From Scenedesmus sp. ARA3 (lineage: Eukaryota; Chlorophyta; Chlorophyceae; Sphaeropleales; Scenedesmaceae), in assembly GCA_004335835.1 (NCBI GenBank), contig RWJK01001821.1:124001-188000 (forward strand): a stretch of DNA of 64,000 bases, in the 5' to 3' direction. The stretch's first letter is position 1, and every line of letters begins with the position of its first letter. Made by a program: the position numbers and the translations under genes. Shown piece after piece: positions 1 through 12,572 of this stretch. A model generated the notes under the pieces. That model searched no databases and was not told the DNA's origin. It saw nothing but the letters and a program-made list of their open reading frames with translations.

Positions 1-185
1 CTGGGCTAGCCTGTTGCCAAGCATCTCAAGCACAGAGCTTGCGTCATGGCGTGTGGTGTGTGCTGTGCCATACTTTTCAGGTTGATGGTGATGTCCCCGT
101 TCGCTGGTTCAGCAGCGCCTGCCAAAGCTGCAGGGTGTTCAACTTCCTCCCATTCATCTTGAAATTCGACATCGCTGTCATCCAT
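1..185 (-). CDS. First exon of a gene leaving the left edge (acidic N-terminus, possibly Rad4/XPC-like)
   Basis: An ATG at 185 on the minus strand opens 37 codons plus one base down to 74, followed by a good donor (gtatgg at 73-68). The rest of the gene lies beyond the window. The peptide begins MDDSDVEFQDEWEEVEHPA and continues through a short Ala/Gly stretch to GDITINLK. Acidic patches with a D/E-W-E-E-V-E core followed by a beta-like I-T-I-N-L segment occur near the N-terminus of Rad4/XPC nucleotide-excision-repair proteins, so that family is a possible identity. One short exon is too little to decide it. It is divergent from the gene starting at 654. The peptide and the donor are seen directly; the family is a guess. 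Confidence 0.4.
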
Positions 186-653
186 ACCTAAAACTGCACA
201 AGTGTCTGGTCACACCATCAACCTGTACTTGCTGTTCTGGATAGCACCTGCACAGTATCAGCACCCACAAGCGTCAGCTTCCAAACTATTACACTGCGCA
301 TTGTGTCGCTCCACACGTCGCTTTGCTAGGGCAAAGCCAGGGTGACGAAGGCCCAGGGTTTTGCTGGCTATCATGAACGATCCGTTTCAACATGGTGAGC
401 ACACTGATGCAACTGCAATCAAATAGAACTGTGCGCGATCAAATTTCTCAACCTTGTTCCTTGGCTGCACTTGTTCCCGCCGTAACAGTTACTGCTCCTG
501 TTTGAAACAAACACTGTTGCCACAACAACCAGCGAAGCCTCGTCCATCGCAGAGCTACACCGACACGTCAACAAACAATTTTGAGTGGCAGACATCCCCA
601 CAGTCTTCCCCAGATATCCACAGCTTGCGTCCTTGGCGGTCACGCACGCTGCC
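186..653. promoter_or_regulatory. Divergent intergenic region
   Basis: About 470 bp lie between two start codons that point away from each other (185 minus, 654 plus). The stretch must hold both promoters and 5' leaders. I see no TATA box or known element in it that I could defend. Confidence 0.35.
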
Positions 654-1883
654 ATGGACGCGGGCGACCCATTTGGCTATGTCAGCTACGAAAGAGGACA
701 CCGTGCAGCTGTGGACTCAGCTGAGGTCGAGCCTGATGGATTCGCCTCTCCTGCACACTGCCAGGTGCGGGAAGCACCGCTTGTTGTGGGTTGTCTTGCT
801 TATGAGGAAATTCATATGCGTAATATTAGCTGCATCGCAGACAGCACTCGACCACGCTGGCTTGCTAGTGTGGCCATGCCACGCCAAGCTCTTTGACAGC
901 TGTGTCTGTGTTGCAACGCGTTGCAGGCTCGCAGCCCCGGCACTTTGAGCAGCGAAGATGGCACGGGGACACCAAAGGCACCACTGCTGGCCTTTGAGGC
1001 CAGGCCAGGCAAACCATGCCCTGGTGCACCCAGGAAAGGAAAGGCGCCGTTCAGCCATTTTGACGTGAGTACGGGTCGCAAGCGGCACTAAGTAAACTGT
1101 GGAACCAGCACCGGTACTAGTCTCTGCTACGGAGGGTTGTGCGAGGGGTCAGGCTGGGAGCATCAGGCCTAGTCACATCAACCACCCTGCACTGAGCAGC
1201 TGGCGTGTGTTTGTGTTGACTGGCAAGCATCATAGTCCTGATGGCTGTCTCAAACATGGAGAGAATTGCTAATGTCCTCATCTTGCAGTAAGGCTGGTGG
1301 GTGATTGACCTCTGCTTTGCAGTACATATGAACTGCTGCTGCTGTTGTTACTGCTGCTGACTTAGTATGCTTGCAATGACCGGTCCCGTTGTGTCCTGCT
1401 GTCCTGCAGCTCTCTGGCGAGGCACCAGTGCGCAGGCTGAGTTTTGGCACGAACGGCAGCCAGTCGACTGAGCAGGACCTGGATTCTGATTCGTGCAGCA
1501 TGGACGAGGATGATTGCATGGAGGAGCAGGAGCCCGAAGAGCAGCAGCAGCAGCAGCAGCCACAGCAGGTGGTACAGCAGCAGTATCTGAGGCGGCCCCC
1601 TCCGCAGCTGATGCAGCAGCACATGCAGCAGCCGTGGCAGCAGCAGCTGATGGGCCCAGCACTGCCCAGCCCACAGCAGCTGTTCCGCCAGCAGCTGGTG
1701 CAGCAGCTGCAGCCGCTGCGGCCCCCGCAACCCCCATGCAGCCAGCTCTGGGGCAGCCAGCCGCAGCAGCCAGCTCAGCAGGCAGTGTGGAACCCGCTGT
1801 CACCCACAGGCGCTCGGCCACCACCACTTGCACCTAGTGGCTTGCCACCGGGCAGCACCACACCCGTGCGGCTGTTCAGGTGA
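654..1883 (+). CDS. Gln-rich protein of unknown function, three exons
   Basis: The exons are 654-764, 927-1064 and 1410-1883, giving 240 residues; all introns are phase 0 with GT/AG ends. The start sits in gccATGg, a good eukaryotic context. The protein begins MDAGDPFGYVSYERGH, has a basic KGKAPFSHFD segment around residue 80, then LSGEAPVRRLSFG and an acidic Ser/Asp/Glu patch (SDSCSMDEDDCMEEQEPEE). The last 110 residues are mostly Gln, Pro and Leu, with a run of CAG codons at 1540-1560. Low-complexity Gln/Pro tails of this kind are common in algal transcription or RNA-binding regulators, but no domain is visible and I do not recognise it. The exon set is inferred from phase agreement. The final TGA overlaps a possible donor, so a further exon cannot be excluded. 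Confidence 0.45.
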
Positions 1884-4800
1884 TTGCGTTCTAGTGAACG
1901 TGCACATGCTGGCCTGATGCGCGACCTTCAGCGCGTCGTTGTGTACCAGCTCGTTGCCTGTTGATAAGGCGGACGGCGACACAACGATTTTGGTGCCCAT
2001 GCAGCTTGCTGGCAGATGAACATCTGCTGGTTGTTCACTGATGACGCATGTGTGTACTGGATGGACAGAACTGCTAGCCTTGCGTGGCTGCTCGTTTGCT
2101 GTGCTGCAGGATGGTTGCATAGGCTTGTGCATGATATGTGTTCCGAAAAGCGCTCAACAGTTTATATCAGAATGGTCACTTACTGCTGTGCTGTGCGAGC
2201 AATAGCCAGCTGTCAGGTGCCAAAGCGCGTTGCTTGAATTGCGTGTGTTGACTTGCCTGGCAAGCGGCAGTGCAGCTGCAGCATTAGGACCTGCAGGCAT
2301 TGCAATCTGCAAGCAGGTGTTGTGGTATTGCTGCAGCAACTGCGCGCTGCAGTCTAGCCTTGTTTGGTCTGCTTGAGTCGCCAGACGTAGGTGCAATGTG
2401 TTCGTACATGCAGGTCAGTTTCACAGTTGCATGCAGCAGCCACTGGCATCGGCTTTCACTTGCGTGTCCGCCTGTTCTGCTTTTGCCGGCAAAAGTAGTG
2501 CATGGTGCACCATGCTCTGCCATTGATCGGTGCTGCTGTAGGACAGCGTTGTTTGTACAGAGGCAGGCTTGGGTTGCCGGCCATGGACTAGCCTAGCATG
2601 TGCGTTGCTTTGGGCTTGAGCTGAATGTGCTTTGCGCCAGCAGTGGTTCAGCTTTGTTTGCAGGAGGCAAATATGCATACATCCATGGGTCAGTAAGTAG
2701 TGTCAGATGTTTGAGGGACAGCCGCTGGCTGCGACATGCCAGGTTATTCGACTTACATACAGCATCTGTACGTACCGGATGGGGGGAAGGGGAATGTGAC
2801 TGTGCAATGCATCTCAGTGGCTGGGCATTGCAGTTCACCTGCAGATCTGTGCGCATGATTTCTGCATGCATGCGTCTACATTCTCGTTGGCATGCGTCCT
2901 GCAGTCGTGCTGGTGGTGGCTGCTTGATGGGTTGACTAGTGTTCTGGGGAGGCTGCAGGCACTTTGATTTGCCATCAGGGCCTCAGAGGTTTGCAGGCCG
3001 GGACTTTGGGACTTCAGGGGTTGACGGCTCGGACTGCATGCTGCGAGTCAGGGTGGGGTGGGGACTTGACGACCGTTTTGCTTCCCGTGTGCAAGCTCAC
3101 AGCGCTGCGCATCAGGTGGACTGCGCACCTGCAGCAGCATGCGTGTGTGCTGCGACCTTCAGAGAGGTTGGGTTCTGCTGGTGTTTGGCGTTGTGTAGCA
3201 GACATTGCGGCACTGCAGACATTGCTGGATGTAGCGGCCGTCAACTTTCAGGTGCCCTGTTGCTGATGCATTGCCGTCAGTGTTCAGGGTGCTTGCTATT
3301 ATGGGGACGCACCGTTGTGTGCTGTGTTGTGTGTGCTTGTGGGCTGTTTCACGTGTGCTGTTGTTGTTTTGCAATGCGCGTGCTTTGAGTATAACCAGAG
3401 CGACTCAAATGAGCAGCTGCATGCTGCCAAGACTAGCGAAACCTACCATGTTTGGGTATGCTGCGACGGTGTGTACGGTGTGTTGAACGCCCATGTATGG
3501 TACCCGGTTTGTTGTGCTTGGTGTGGCAGACTTGACAAACACAGTAGTGTATTCTTTGGGCAGGGATGACCTTGCTGATGCTTTCAAGGGCACACGGGTG
3601 CGGCAGTAGATTGCCTGCCTGCCATGTCAGCTTTGATGCTGGCTACCATGCTTGCTTGAAGGGCTGTTGTGAGGTGTGGTGCTGCATAAACAAGAGTTTA
3701 CCACGGAAGCAAAAGCAAAAAGACAGTCGACTGGGAGACACCCCTTGTGAGTTGGCTGTGTGTTGCCTGGCATGCTGCACTCAAGACATGCGTAGTGGTG
3801 GCTTCAGCACAGCACATCAGTGGTTCCTGAGCACACCTGGCTCATTTACATCTGGCAAGCGTGAGATGTTGCTTAACTCATACTTGTTGCACCTTTCAGT
3901 GCTGGCAATTGCCATGCACGGATGTCGTGCGGCACCTGGACATAGTTACACTGTGCTGCCGCAATACCTTTGGGCGGCACCTGCTGGGCTATGGTCTGTT
4001 GCCCAAGCAAGCAAGTGCTTGCAACTTACTATTGCCATGCCATGCACATACAATGTCACGAATATTGATTGTATGTCATGCTTCTTGCAGTCAAGTACTA
4101 GGAGTTGTTTGCTTGTTTGGCATGCCCAGCTGTGTGAGTTGCTTGCTTTGCTACATGCGAATTGCCGCCTGCGAGGGGTATTGTAACAGACCTCAACGCA
4201 CAAGCTTCTGCAAACCTTTGTCAGTATTCTGTAATTGATCGCAACCGCCTCAAGCTGGGGCTGTGGAATATATTGCTAAAACCGTGACAGCCCAGGCTGT
4301 TGTGACGTGTTCTGCTGGTGAGGCATTGCCTCCCGCTCCCGGCAGTTGGGCTGGCCCAATTGTGCTGTGGTAGCGAGCCAGTAGGATTCCGTCCCCCCTG
4401 GTAACAAAAGAAAACCGTGACAGCCCAGGCCTGTGCTTCGGCAGTGATGCAATCCGCCATACTATTGTAACGCGCATCTGCAGCTGGTGCTGAGCCTGTT
4501 GTAACAAGCTGGCCTGGAACATACAAACTTCCGTTTCGCCAGCTTGATCTGTCTCTGCGTGGTGCAACACAACTCAAACACTTACATGTAGATGAAATCC
4601 CTCTGTCATAACACACCACAACTTGGAAGTAACGTCACCCGTTTGGCAAGCCAATGACAGGCTCAATGGGCAGAGAAGAACTGTCAAGAACAACAAGAGC
4701 ATTCCAGGGCATTGGTTCTTTGTAGAGACAATGAAATAATCAACATTTCAAGACACCACCACCAAAGCTCGTCCTGGAAATCATCACACATAAGACCGCA

Positions 4801-5715
4801 TAAAGGCGCCTGGTGGCTTGGCGGCGGCTAGTATGACAGCTCATCAGCCGCGCCCTGCACCAACTACGGGTCGCTGCAGCATGGCATGCTCCCTGCTCGC
4901 CTGCTGCCGTCAAGGCCCTGTCAACAGTGTTCACCTCCAGCCTGGCTGAGCCTATGCTATCTGCAGCTCCGACAGAGCTGGGCCCTGCAGCAGAGGTTGG
5001 CTGACTTGCCCCGGGAGCGCCAGCATGCCTGCACAATACTATTGTAGTACACAGGTGTTCTTCCCTGCGGCAGGGCAGCAGGCACGAGGGCTCATTAGCA
5101 GGTGCACAACTAGTGGTGCAGAAGGCATGCATTTTTGATGTTATGCTGAGTGCCATGACTAGGAGTTGTTGGTCCAGACCTAAGCGGACATCACAGTGAC
5201 CTGCACAGAACTGCAATGCATTTGTCCATGGCATGTTCTAACAAGGTGCTGTGTGCTGAGCAGGCGGTAGCCATGAAAAGTACTGGCCTGGTTGAACTTG
5301 CCTGTGTTGCGATAACCTGCAGGTATCCTGCAACGCAGAACGCTCCTCAATCTTCATTGCTGCTCCTTTGGTGCCACAGGTCACTGCTCTAACTGAGTAC
5401 TAGCTCATGTGCCCTCACCTAGCGTGCTTTGGGGTGTTTGGCAAAGACGCACAATGGATCGTGCAGTCCCCGGTGCCATTTCAGTCGCGGGGTGCACCAC
5501 TTCTTAGCACCACCCTCGCGGCGGCAAACTTGTGCCACAGCAGAACTGCTTGAAGCCACTGCAGCAGGTTGCCAAGCGCCACATCCTGCGGGTTGCTGCC
5601 GCATCAGCGGGTGCACCTGCAGATGATATATTTTATGTGCATGGATGTGAACATCAAGATCTGACTGTTCATCTTGAGCTGCTGAGCACTGCCGAAGGTC
5701 AGCGGCTGTACACTA
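1884..5715. other. Long stretch without a supported gene
   Basis: The 3.8 kb is rich in G and T in its first half. It is open only in short overlapping frames with Cys/Leu-heavy, non-family-like translations. It may include a long 3' untranslated region of the 654-1883 gene and the 3' end of the minus-strand glycosyltransferase. The only structured item I find is the SINE-like insertion at 4278-4430. Confidence 0.4.
4278..4430 (+). mobile_element. SINE-like retroposed element, 5'-truncated copy, with 20-bp target-site duplication
   Basis: A 113-bp body (4298-4410) is flanked by a perfect 20-bp direct repeat (4278-4297 and 4411-4430). The body ends in a short A-rich tail at 4404-4410. A second copy of the same sequence at 8200-8366 is also bracketed by a direct repeat, of different length and sequence. 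Variable-length target-site duplications, an A-rich 3' end and 5' truncation of this copy (it starts where position 8246 lies in the longer copy) are hallmarks of LINE-mobilised retroposition. No open reading frame is present, and I could not identify a convincing tRNA-type A/B box pair. Confidence 0.7.
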
Positions 5716-8660
5716 TCAGCTGGCTGCCACAGCGCCGCCAGCAGCAGCAGCAGTGCCAGCCCGCAGCTGGTGCACCTCTGCCAGGGCTCCTGCTAGCCCC
5801 TGCTGCAGCTGCCAGCTGTAATCAATGCCAGCCAGGTAGCTGCAGGGGTGCTGTGGCCGCCGGGCGAGCTGTAGGTTATAGGGTTTGAGGTAGCCTGCTG
5901 ACTCATCACACCAGTCCGGCCGCATGAAGAGAGCATCTGCTGGCTTCCAGAGTAGATCAGCAACGGCCGCATCATTGCTGCCATCACTGCTGCTGCTGCT
6001 GCTGCCGTAGAGGGAGCTGCTTGTCAGTTGCTGCTGCAGATGGGCAGTAGTGGTGAGGTGGGGCCCTTGGTAGCCTAAAAATGCATGCTGCATGTCTTGA
6101 CCTACAGCAGCGCCGGTGCTTTCTGTCATGAGGCAGCACCAGCCGCTGGTGGCTGTCAGGCTGTACATCAGATCTGTGGCAAACGCAACATCGGACTGAT
6201 CTGACAGTCCAGTCAGCCACCCAGGCGCCAAGCCTTGCAGAGACACAATGCGCTTGCCAGTATGCGCAGCTAGGCTAGAGACGATGTCAGCTTGGCTTGA
6301 TCGCAGCGGCAGTACAGGCATGCCAGCCGCAGCTGCTGCAACCCTCTGCATTGCTGCCAGGCTGCTGCTGCCATCTACAGGTTGTACTGCCACGCTGCTG
6401 CTGCGCAGCGCGTCTTGCATCTGTGGGTGTGCCAGGAAGTTAGGGTACCGCAGGTGCTGCAGCAGCTGTGGCTGCGAGACATCCAGGAAGAATGATGTCG
6501 AGCAGTACATTGGCAGTCTGCGGTCGGTACCTTGCATCTCGCAGGTTGACAGCATGTCTGTGTAGGCTGATGAGTCCTGCCAGCAGTAGCAGATGAACCT
6601 TGGAGGCACCAGCACACGGCCTAGCACACGAGCAGCAGCAAGAGCCTCTGCCAGCACCTGCAAAGCCAGAAAGCACACGCAGATCAACATACCAGGTGCT
6701 GTTGGCGATGAGGACGACCTGAGAGCTGGCAGCATGTTCAATGGGCGTCAATCAGTGACTTGTCGACTGGACGAAGACAAGCCTTGCTGGGTAGCATGCA
6801 GTGCTATAAAAGGAGTGACAGAGCATGCATGCATTTCACCAGCAGCTTATGTGGTGCCTGGGTCCCTGCTATAGCTTGGAATATCAGCAAACTGCTGGTC
6901 CTGGCTGCGACAAAGGATGTTTGGAAATCACATCGCACCTGGAGCTGGAAGGCAGCTGCCAGCAGGTGCTGGTGCAGCAGCGCCATTGGCTTGCCAGTAT
7001 GCTGCTGCCACACGCGCGCCACGCGAGCAACGTACTCCGTCACCAAGTTCTCATACGTCACAAAGTTGGCAGCAAAGTGCTCTTGCCGGTGCAGCAGCCA
7101 GAGGTTGTTTTCCTGCATGCGTGACAGCTTCCCTGCTTCCGCACCATACACTTGAAAAGTGTCATGCACCGCAACAGGCGGTACGCCGAGCAGCTCTGGC
7201 AGGCGCTGCTCGAATGCAACGTGACCGTTGGCAACAACCAGCGGCGGCAGTGGTACAACTTTCACCCGCTTGTTCCAGCCCCACAGCATACCGCTCCATC
7301 TGGCACTTGTTGCGTTATCGCTGCTGTTACTGTTGCTGCTGTGGTTTGCTGGCAGGTCTGCACTTGTCCATGGCAGCGATCCTTCGTCTATCATGTTGCT
7401 GAACCCCAGCTGGTCGTCAATCTGCCAGCCTTCTGCTGTCTTGCTGAGAGCGGCAGGGCCCAACCTGCAGGGCATCAAGGCAAGACAGCACCAGGCATAC
7501 ATGAGGATGTGTGCAGCCGCTGACGGCGCCATCACACTGTGTGTTGCAGTATGGATACAGCACCTGCTACCTCTAGAATCCCGTGCCGACTTCACCGCAG
7601 CTGGCGCAACAAACACACCTGTTGGCCCACTCCTGCAGGGCAGCAGCTGCTGCTGGTGTATTCCTTGCCACTACAATGCCTGTGTTCCAAGCAGATGTCC
7701 AGCCCCCAGGCATCATCTGGCAGCGCGGCACAGACACGTTTTGCGCTGCTACTGCTGCAGCAGACAGGCAGTCTGTGCTAACCAGCAAGTCAGCAGCGGG
7801 CCAGAAGCGCAGCAGCAGCGCCGGGTGCTGCAGCCATGCTGTGTCGGTGTCGCTGAGTACCATGGTGTGCCACTGGTACTGCTGCTGCAGCTGCAGTGCT
7901 GTACTGACCTTGATATGGCCCTGCAGGGTGTATACAGTGTAGCAGGGTGGCGCACAGAGGCTGAGTTGCAGCAGAAGCTATTCAGGCTGGGCAAGTTTAG
8001 ATGGTTTGGTGTTACAGATGTGGTCTGCAAGCAGCCAGTATTTTTGTCCCAGAGGTTTGCCATGGTGCAGGTGAGATCTGCTCAAGGGCATGTTGTGACG
8101 GTGGGCTCTGCTGTTGCACTGTTGCTGCAGAGAGTGCAGCTACTTCAGCAGCCGCCTGTTGCTTTTAGGATAACAGACAGTATGCTAAAATTCAAACCCC
8201 CCCGCTTATTTTTTGGTCCGGGCGCTGGGCACCTCCGGTATAGGGTGTTGTGACGTGCTCTGCTGGTGAGGCATTGCCTCCCGCTCCCGGCAGTTGGGCT
8301 TGCCAATTGTGCTGTGGTAGCGAGCCAGTAGGATTCCGTCCCCCCTGGTAACCCCCAAAAAATAAAAAAATTCAAACCCTGCTGTGGGGTGCTTTTGCCG
8401 CTCACCATGAGCCTGAAGAGCTCTGGTGTCTCCCTGAACCTGGTTGAGCTTGGCAGCGCTGCTGCTGCTGCTGAGGCGTCATGCACCAGGATGCCATTCA
8501 GCTGCAGCGCTGCTGCTGCATCCCTGTCGAATGCGATGACGAGGTGTTTGACTTTGATGCTGCTGCAGATGGCAGCCCAGTTGAGGGCCCACCTCTGCAG
8601 ATGGCAGAAGCAACAGTAGCAGCAATATGAACAGCATTAGCAGCAGCATGCACCAGCAGC

Positions 8661-8715
<55 letters not shown>

Positions 8716-9084
8716 GCACCTGTAGCAGCGGTAGTGGAAAATTCAACCAGCAACTGCACAGCCATGCACGACAGAAGTGGCAGCCCGATGCTGGCAATTT
8801 GCGCATCATGTCAGCAATCGGCAGCTCACCATCAAGCCAGAGTTGGTGTAGCTGACCATAACAATATCAGCTCCCTGCAAGCTAGCCATCCCAGAAAATG
8901 CTGGGTAGTAGTCTGCTACTGCTGCCCCAGCAGCTGCCTGGGATGTCAAGGTCTGCAGCAGACCAAGTTTGAAGTGCACCAGCCATATCACTGCGCATGT
9001 TGCAGCTATCGCTGACACCCTTCGTGTGTACTGCTTGCTGACATGCTGCTTGCCGGGGTGCTGCATCTCATGTCGCAAGAGCAA
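5716..9084 (-). CDS. GT77-family glycosyltransferase (XEG113/RRA arabinosyltransferase-like), type II membrane protein
   Basis: The exons are 9084-8830, 8594-8406, 7920-7619, 7464-6939 and 6657-5716, joining in phase to 737 residues. Residues about 22-46 form a hydrophobic signal anchor (VSAIAATCAVIWLVHFKLGL), as expected of a Golgi type II enzyme. The nucleotide-sugar-binding DxD motif is in VLSDTDTAWL, about D172-D174. It is followed by a DLLVSTDCLS stretch, a WNTGIV motif and, in the C-terminal half, GRVLVPPRFICYC with CSTSFFLDV. That order is the layout of plant XEG113 and RRA proteins, which add arabinose to hydroxyproline-linked chains of cell-wall extensins. Green algae have abundant Hyp-rich wall glycoproteins, so this role fits. 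A poly-Ser run lies near residue 660, and intron 2 carries a SINE-like insertion (8187-8379). The family is well supported; sugar and acceptor specificity are inferred. Confidence 0.8.
8187..8379 (+). mobile_element. SINE-like element, longer copy, inside an intron of the GT77 gene
   Basis: A 167-bp body (8200-8366) lies between 13-bp direct repeats (8187-8199 and 8367-8379) and ends in an A-rich tail at 8356-8366. About 105 bp match the copy at 4298-4410. This copy has about 46 extra bases at its 5' end. It sits antisense in the intron between 8406 and 7920 and does not touch coding sequence. Confidence 0.75.
8662..8712. repeat. CAG/CTG microsatellite (17 units) in GT77 intron 1
   Basis: Seventeen perfect CAG units on the plus strand read as CTG in the sense of the minus-strand gene. 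The array lies 68 bp upstream of the exon-2 acceptor. Confidence 0.95.
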
Positions 9085-10103
9085 GGATGCGCGGGTTCAG
9101 CGTTAGGACTGTTAAAAAGTGTACTCAAACTGATATGCAGCACACATGCATGCTAATGGGTGTTTGCCTGCAGAATCGTCGTGCCCGCGCCCAAGAAACC
9201 GCCAAGTGGATCGCTCAAGGTCTCGGTCCAAGGCCATAAAGTCTTTTTCACCAACTTCACACATGAATTGAATGATAATCTAGTTCGAATTACCTCGACA
9301 GACACGTGCTGGGGCCGTCGAGTCGCAAGGCTGGCATACCTGGAACCTGTGTGCGTTTCAAATACTTGTGCCAGCTAGCGAGGGTGGCTGCAAGCTGTCC
9401 TGCGAATACTGAAGACCATGCTTTGAAAGTGATCTCAACAGGTTGTATCATACAGCTGCCATACGATTTGGCGCTCAGCACACAGGCACCTGGCAAGCGG
9501 TGGTGCGGACAGCCACAGCAAGAGCGTTTGAATCTATGCATTTTTGAACCCATATGGGTTCAAGGCCATGCCAAACGTAGCACACTGTCCAATGTGCTAA
9601 GCTTCATACCCAGCAGGCAAGTCACATGCATACCAGGACCAGCAGAGCACGTCAATACACACAACGCTGCACTAGCTGCATCACGTCCCGTCCGCCGTGG
9701 CGACCATCATGCCACGTGCAGAAGGCTGCATGACATGCGCATGCGATGACAAGATGCATGTGCTGCAGCACAGCAGCCGCTGCTTCCGTCACCATCCTGG
9801 CATCCCATGAGTCATGACTTGCCAGCCGTTTGCCAACAGCGCAACCAGGTCAAGCACTGCTTGGCCTTTCTGCTGCACATCCTGTGCAATTAAGCACACC
9901 TTCAGCAAACCATCCAGCAATCCTAGCTATAGCATTCTCTGTTCCCCAGCCTGAATATTTCGTAAATGTCAGTGCTTCACCCAGTCCCGCCAGTCAACCC
10001 AAAAAGACACCTGCCATGTGCTGCACACGGCCTGCTTGAGCGGCAGCCACAACGACAGCAGCACACATGCCAGCACGCCAGCACAGCAGCTGCAGCCTGC
10101 TGC
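9085..10103. other. Intergenic, no supported gene
   Basis: One kilobase between the start of the GT77 gene and the stop of GMP synthase. A 72-codon plus-strand frame at 9160-9378 (KKPPSGSLKVSVQGHKVFF region) follows an AG and looks faintly protein-like, but I could not attach it to any family or to further exons. Confidence 0.4.
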
Positions 10104-12529
10104 TTACTCCCACTCAATGGTGCTGGGTGGCTTGCTGGTGATGTCATACACGACACGGTTGACGCTGCGTACCTGCGGGGCAGAGACAGAGAGGCACAGG
10201 ATGGATTCAGCATGCGGCAGCAACCTGAGTCTCAACCATCCATCCGCAAGCACAAGCTATGCAATCAACGCCATTGACTAGACCACATCCAGCAGGCATA
10301 TCTGTCACATGAAGTTCAAGTCAAGCTGTGACCACATCGAGCTGCAGCCAAACCCACCTGGTTGCAGATGCGCGCCGACACCGTGCGCAGGAATTGCAAG
10401 GTGTGGCCACATTACGCTGTACCCAAAACAGAAACATACTAGTCAAACCCTTCAACCCTCTGCGCACCTGGTTGCAGATGCGCGTCGACGCTGTGCGCAG
10501 GAACTCTGAAGTGTGCCCATGTTACGCTGTACCCAGAACATAAACATACTACCAAACCCTTCAACCCTCTGCGCACCTGGTTGCAGATGCGTGCCGACAC
10601 TGTGCGCAGGAACTCGGGTGTGAAGGGGTACCAGTCTGCGGTCATGCCGTCGCTGCTGCACACGGCGCGCAGGCCCACCACGTGGCTGTGTGTGCGCTGG
10701 TCTCCCTGCACGCCCACGCTCTTGATGGGCAGGAAGACTGCAAAGGCCTGCCAGATCTCGTCGTACAGCCCAAACTCCTTGATGGCGTTGATGTAGATCT
10801 CATCAACCATGCACAGCACCTGCAGGGGACAGGAGAGAGGGCAGCAGGCAGCACGGCAGCACGGCAGCGTCAGCGCCTGGCTACTCGTGCAACGCGCCAT
10901 TCCTGCTAAGCTGCTGTACTGGTGCTGCCTGCTTGTGCATGCACGCCGTCCTGCGAGGGAGGCTGGCATCCCAACCTGCGCATGCTGCAGTCAAAGTTTG
11001 CACAACAAAACAATCAGATTAGCCAGCCAGCCAGCCAGCCAGCTGCAGCAGGCCCTCACCTCCAGCCTGTCTCCCTCCGTGACGTCCCCCAGGATGCGCA
11101 CGCCCATGCCTGGCCCTGGGAAGGGGTGGCGCTTGATGAAGGTCTCAGGCACACCCAGCAGCCGCCCAATCGCACGCACCTGCAGCAGCGGCAGCACACG
11201 CCAGGATAACCAGCAGCAGCAGCAGCAGTTGGTGCAGGGCTCAGCCAAATCTGCAGTAGCACCTTCTTTTCAACTGACTCGCTGAACATATCTACGCATT
11301 GGCCAATGAACAACTTGACGCTCAGGTAGCTGCCACACCACTTACTACCAACGCTGCTGCTGCAGTCCAGCTGCTGCTGCTGCTGCCGCCTCACCTCGTC
11401 CTTGAAGAGCTCCCTGAAGGGCTCGATGAGGGAGAACTGCAGGTCCTTGGGCAGGCCTCCCACGTTGTGGTGGCTCTTGATGGTGTGGCTGTGCTTCTGG
11501 CCGCTGCCGGGAGGCGGGCAGCTCTCAATCACGTCAGGGTACAGCGTGCCCTGCAGCAGCAGCAGCAGCAGCAGCAAGGTCAGGTCACAACACCTGGCAC
11601 GATGCACGAGCAGGACAGCGCAATGAAACCAGAGGCAACACCTCGTTCTTCAATCGCCTTGCCTGCCTTTGTATTGGACGGCGACACCATCCACAACCCA
11701 TGTGTTACTTTGAAGTTACAAATATTGTTACACTTGTTGTTACAAATTCCTCGCGCACCTGCACCAGGAAGGTGGGCTTGTGGCCCAGCTCCTTCTCCAT
11801 GTTGTTGGCAAAGGCCTTGAAGACCTCAATGAACTCGGCCCCAATGATCTTGCGCTTGCGCTCGGGATCTGTTACCCCCTTGAGCTTGGCCAGCATCACG
11901 TCCTTGTGGTCCACCTTGGTCACGGGCAGGTGCAGGTGCTGCGTGAACATCTCCATCACGCGCTCACCCTCCTGCAGGCGGATGAGGACAGCGCACAGAC
12001 AGTTTGATGCAGGCAGAGGACGGCGAATGAGCGCAACTTGTGATAAAGCAAGAGAAAAGCTGCAGACGTGGAAGCAGGCGGCGTTGCTGCCAGCATGCCC
12101 AGCAGCAGCTGTCCAGTGTTGTCAAATGCCGCTGTGCAACAGCTGCCATTCAACACTGCATGCATTAATGCAAGCCATGCCTGCCTCATTGGCCGCTGCA
12201 GCCTGCACATTCCATCTCCGCAACAAAACATTGTTACAAACAACTTCCAGACAAACTAGTGACACCGCTGTCCCACTGGTTGCTGCGACCACACCACCAC
12301 ACAGCAGCAGCAGCAGCAGCACGGCACACCTTGTATCGCAGCAGGCCGTGGTCCACGAACACGCAGTGCAGCCGCTCGCCCAGCACCTTGTGCACCAGCG
12401 TGGCAGCCACGGTGCTGTCCACGCCGCCGCTCAGCGCACAGATGGCATGCTGCGTGGGGCCCACCTGCGGAAGAAGTGTGTCCAAGATGCGCAGCACGCA
12501 GCACAGCGGACGGTGTGAGGTGGCGCTTT

Positions 12530-12572
<43 letters not shown>

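Noticed and set aside
7920..8406. A possible extra exon in GT77 intron 2 (frame at 8063-7921)
   Set aside because: Splicing 8406 directly to 7920 is in phase and gives FRLMGHIKVSTALQL leading to the DxD strand, which matches the family. The intermediate frame adds residues with no counterpart.
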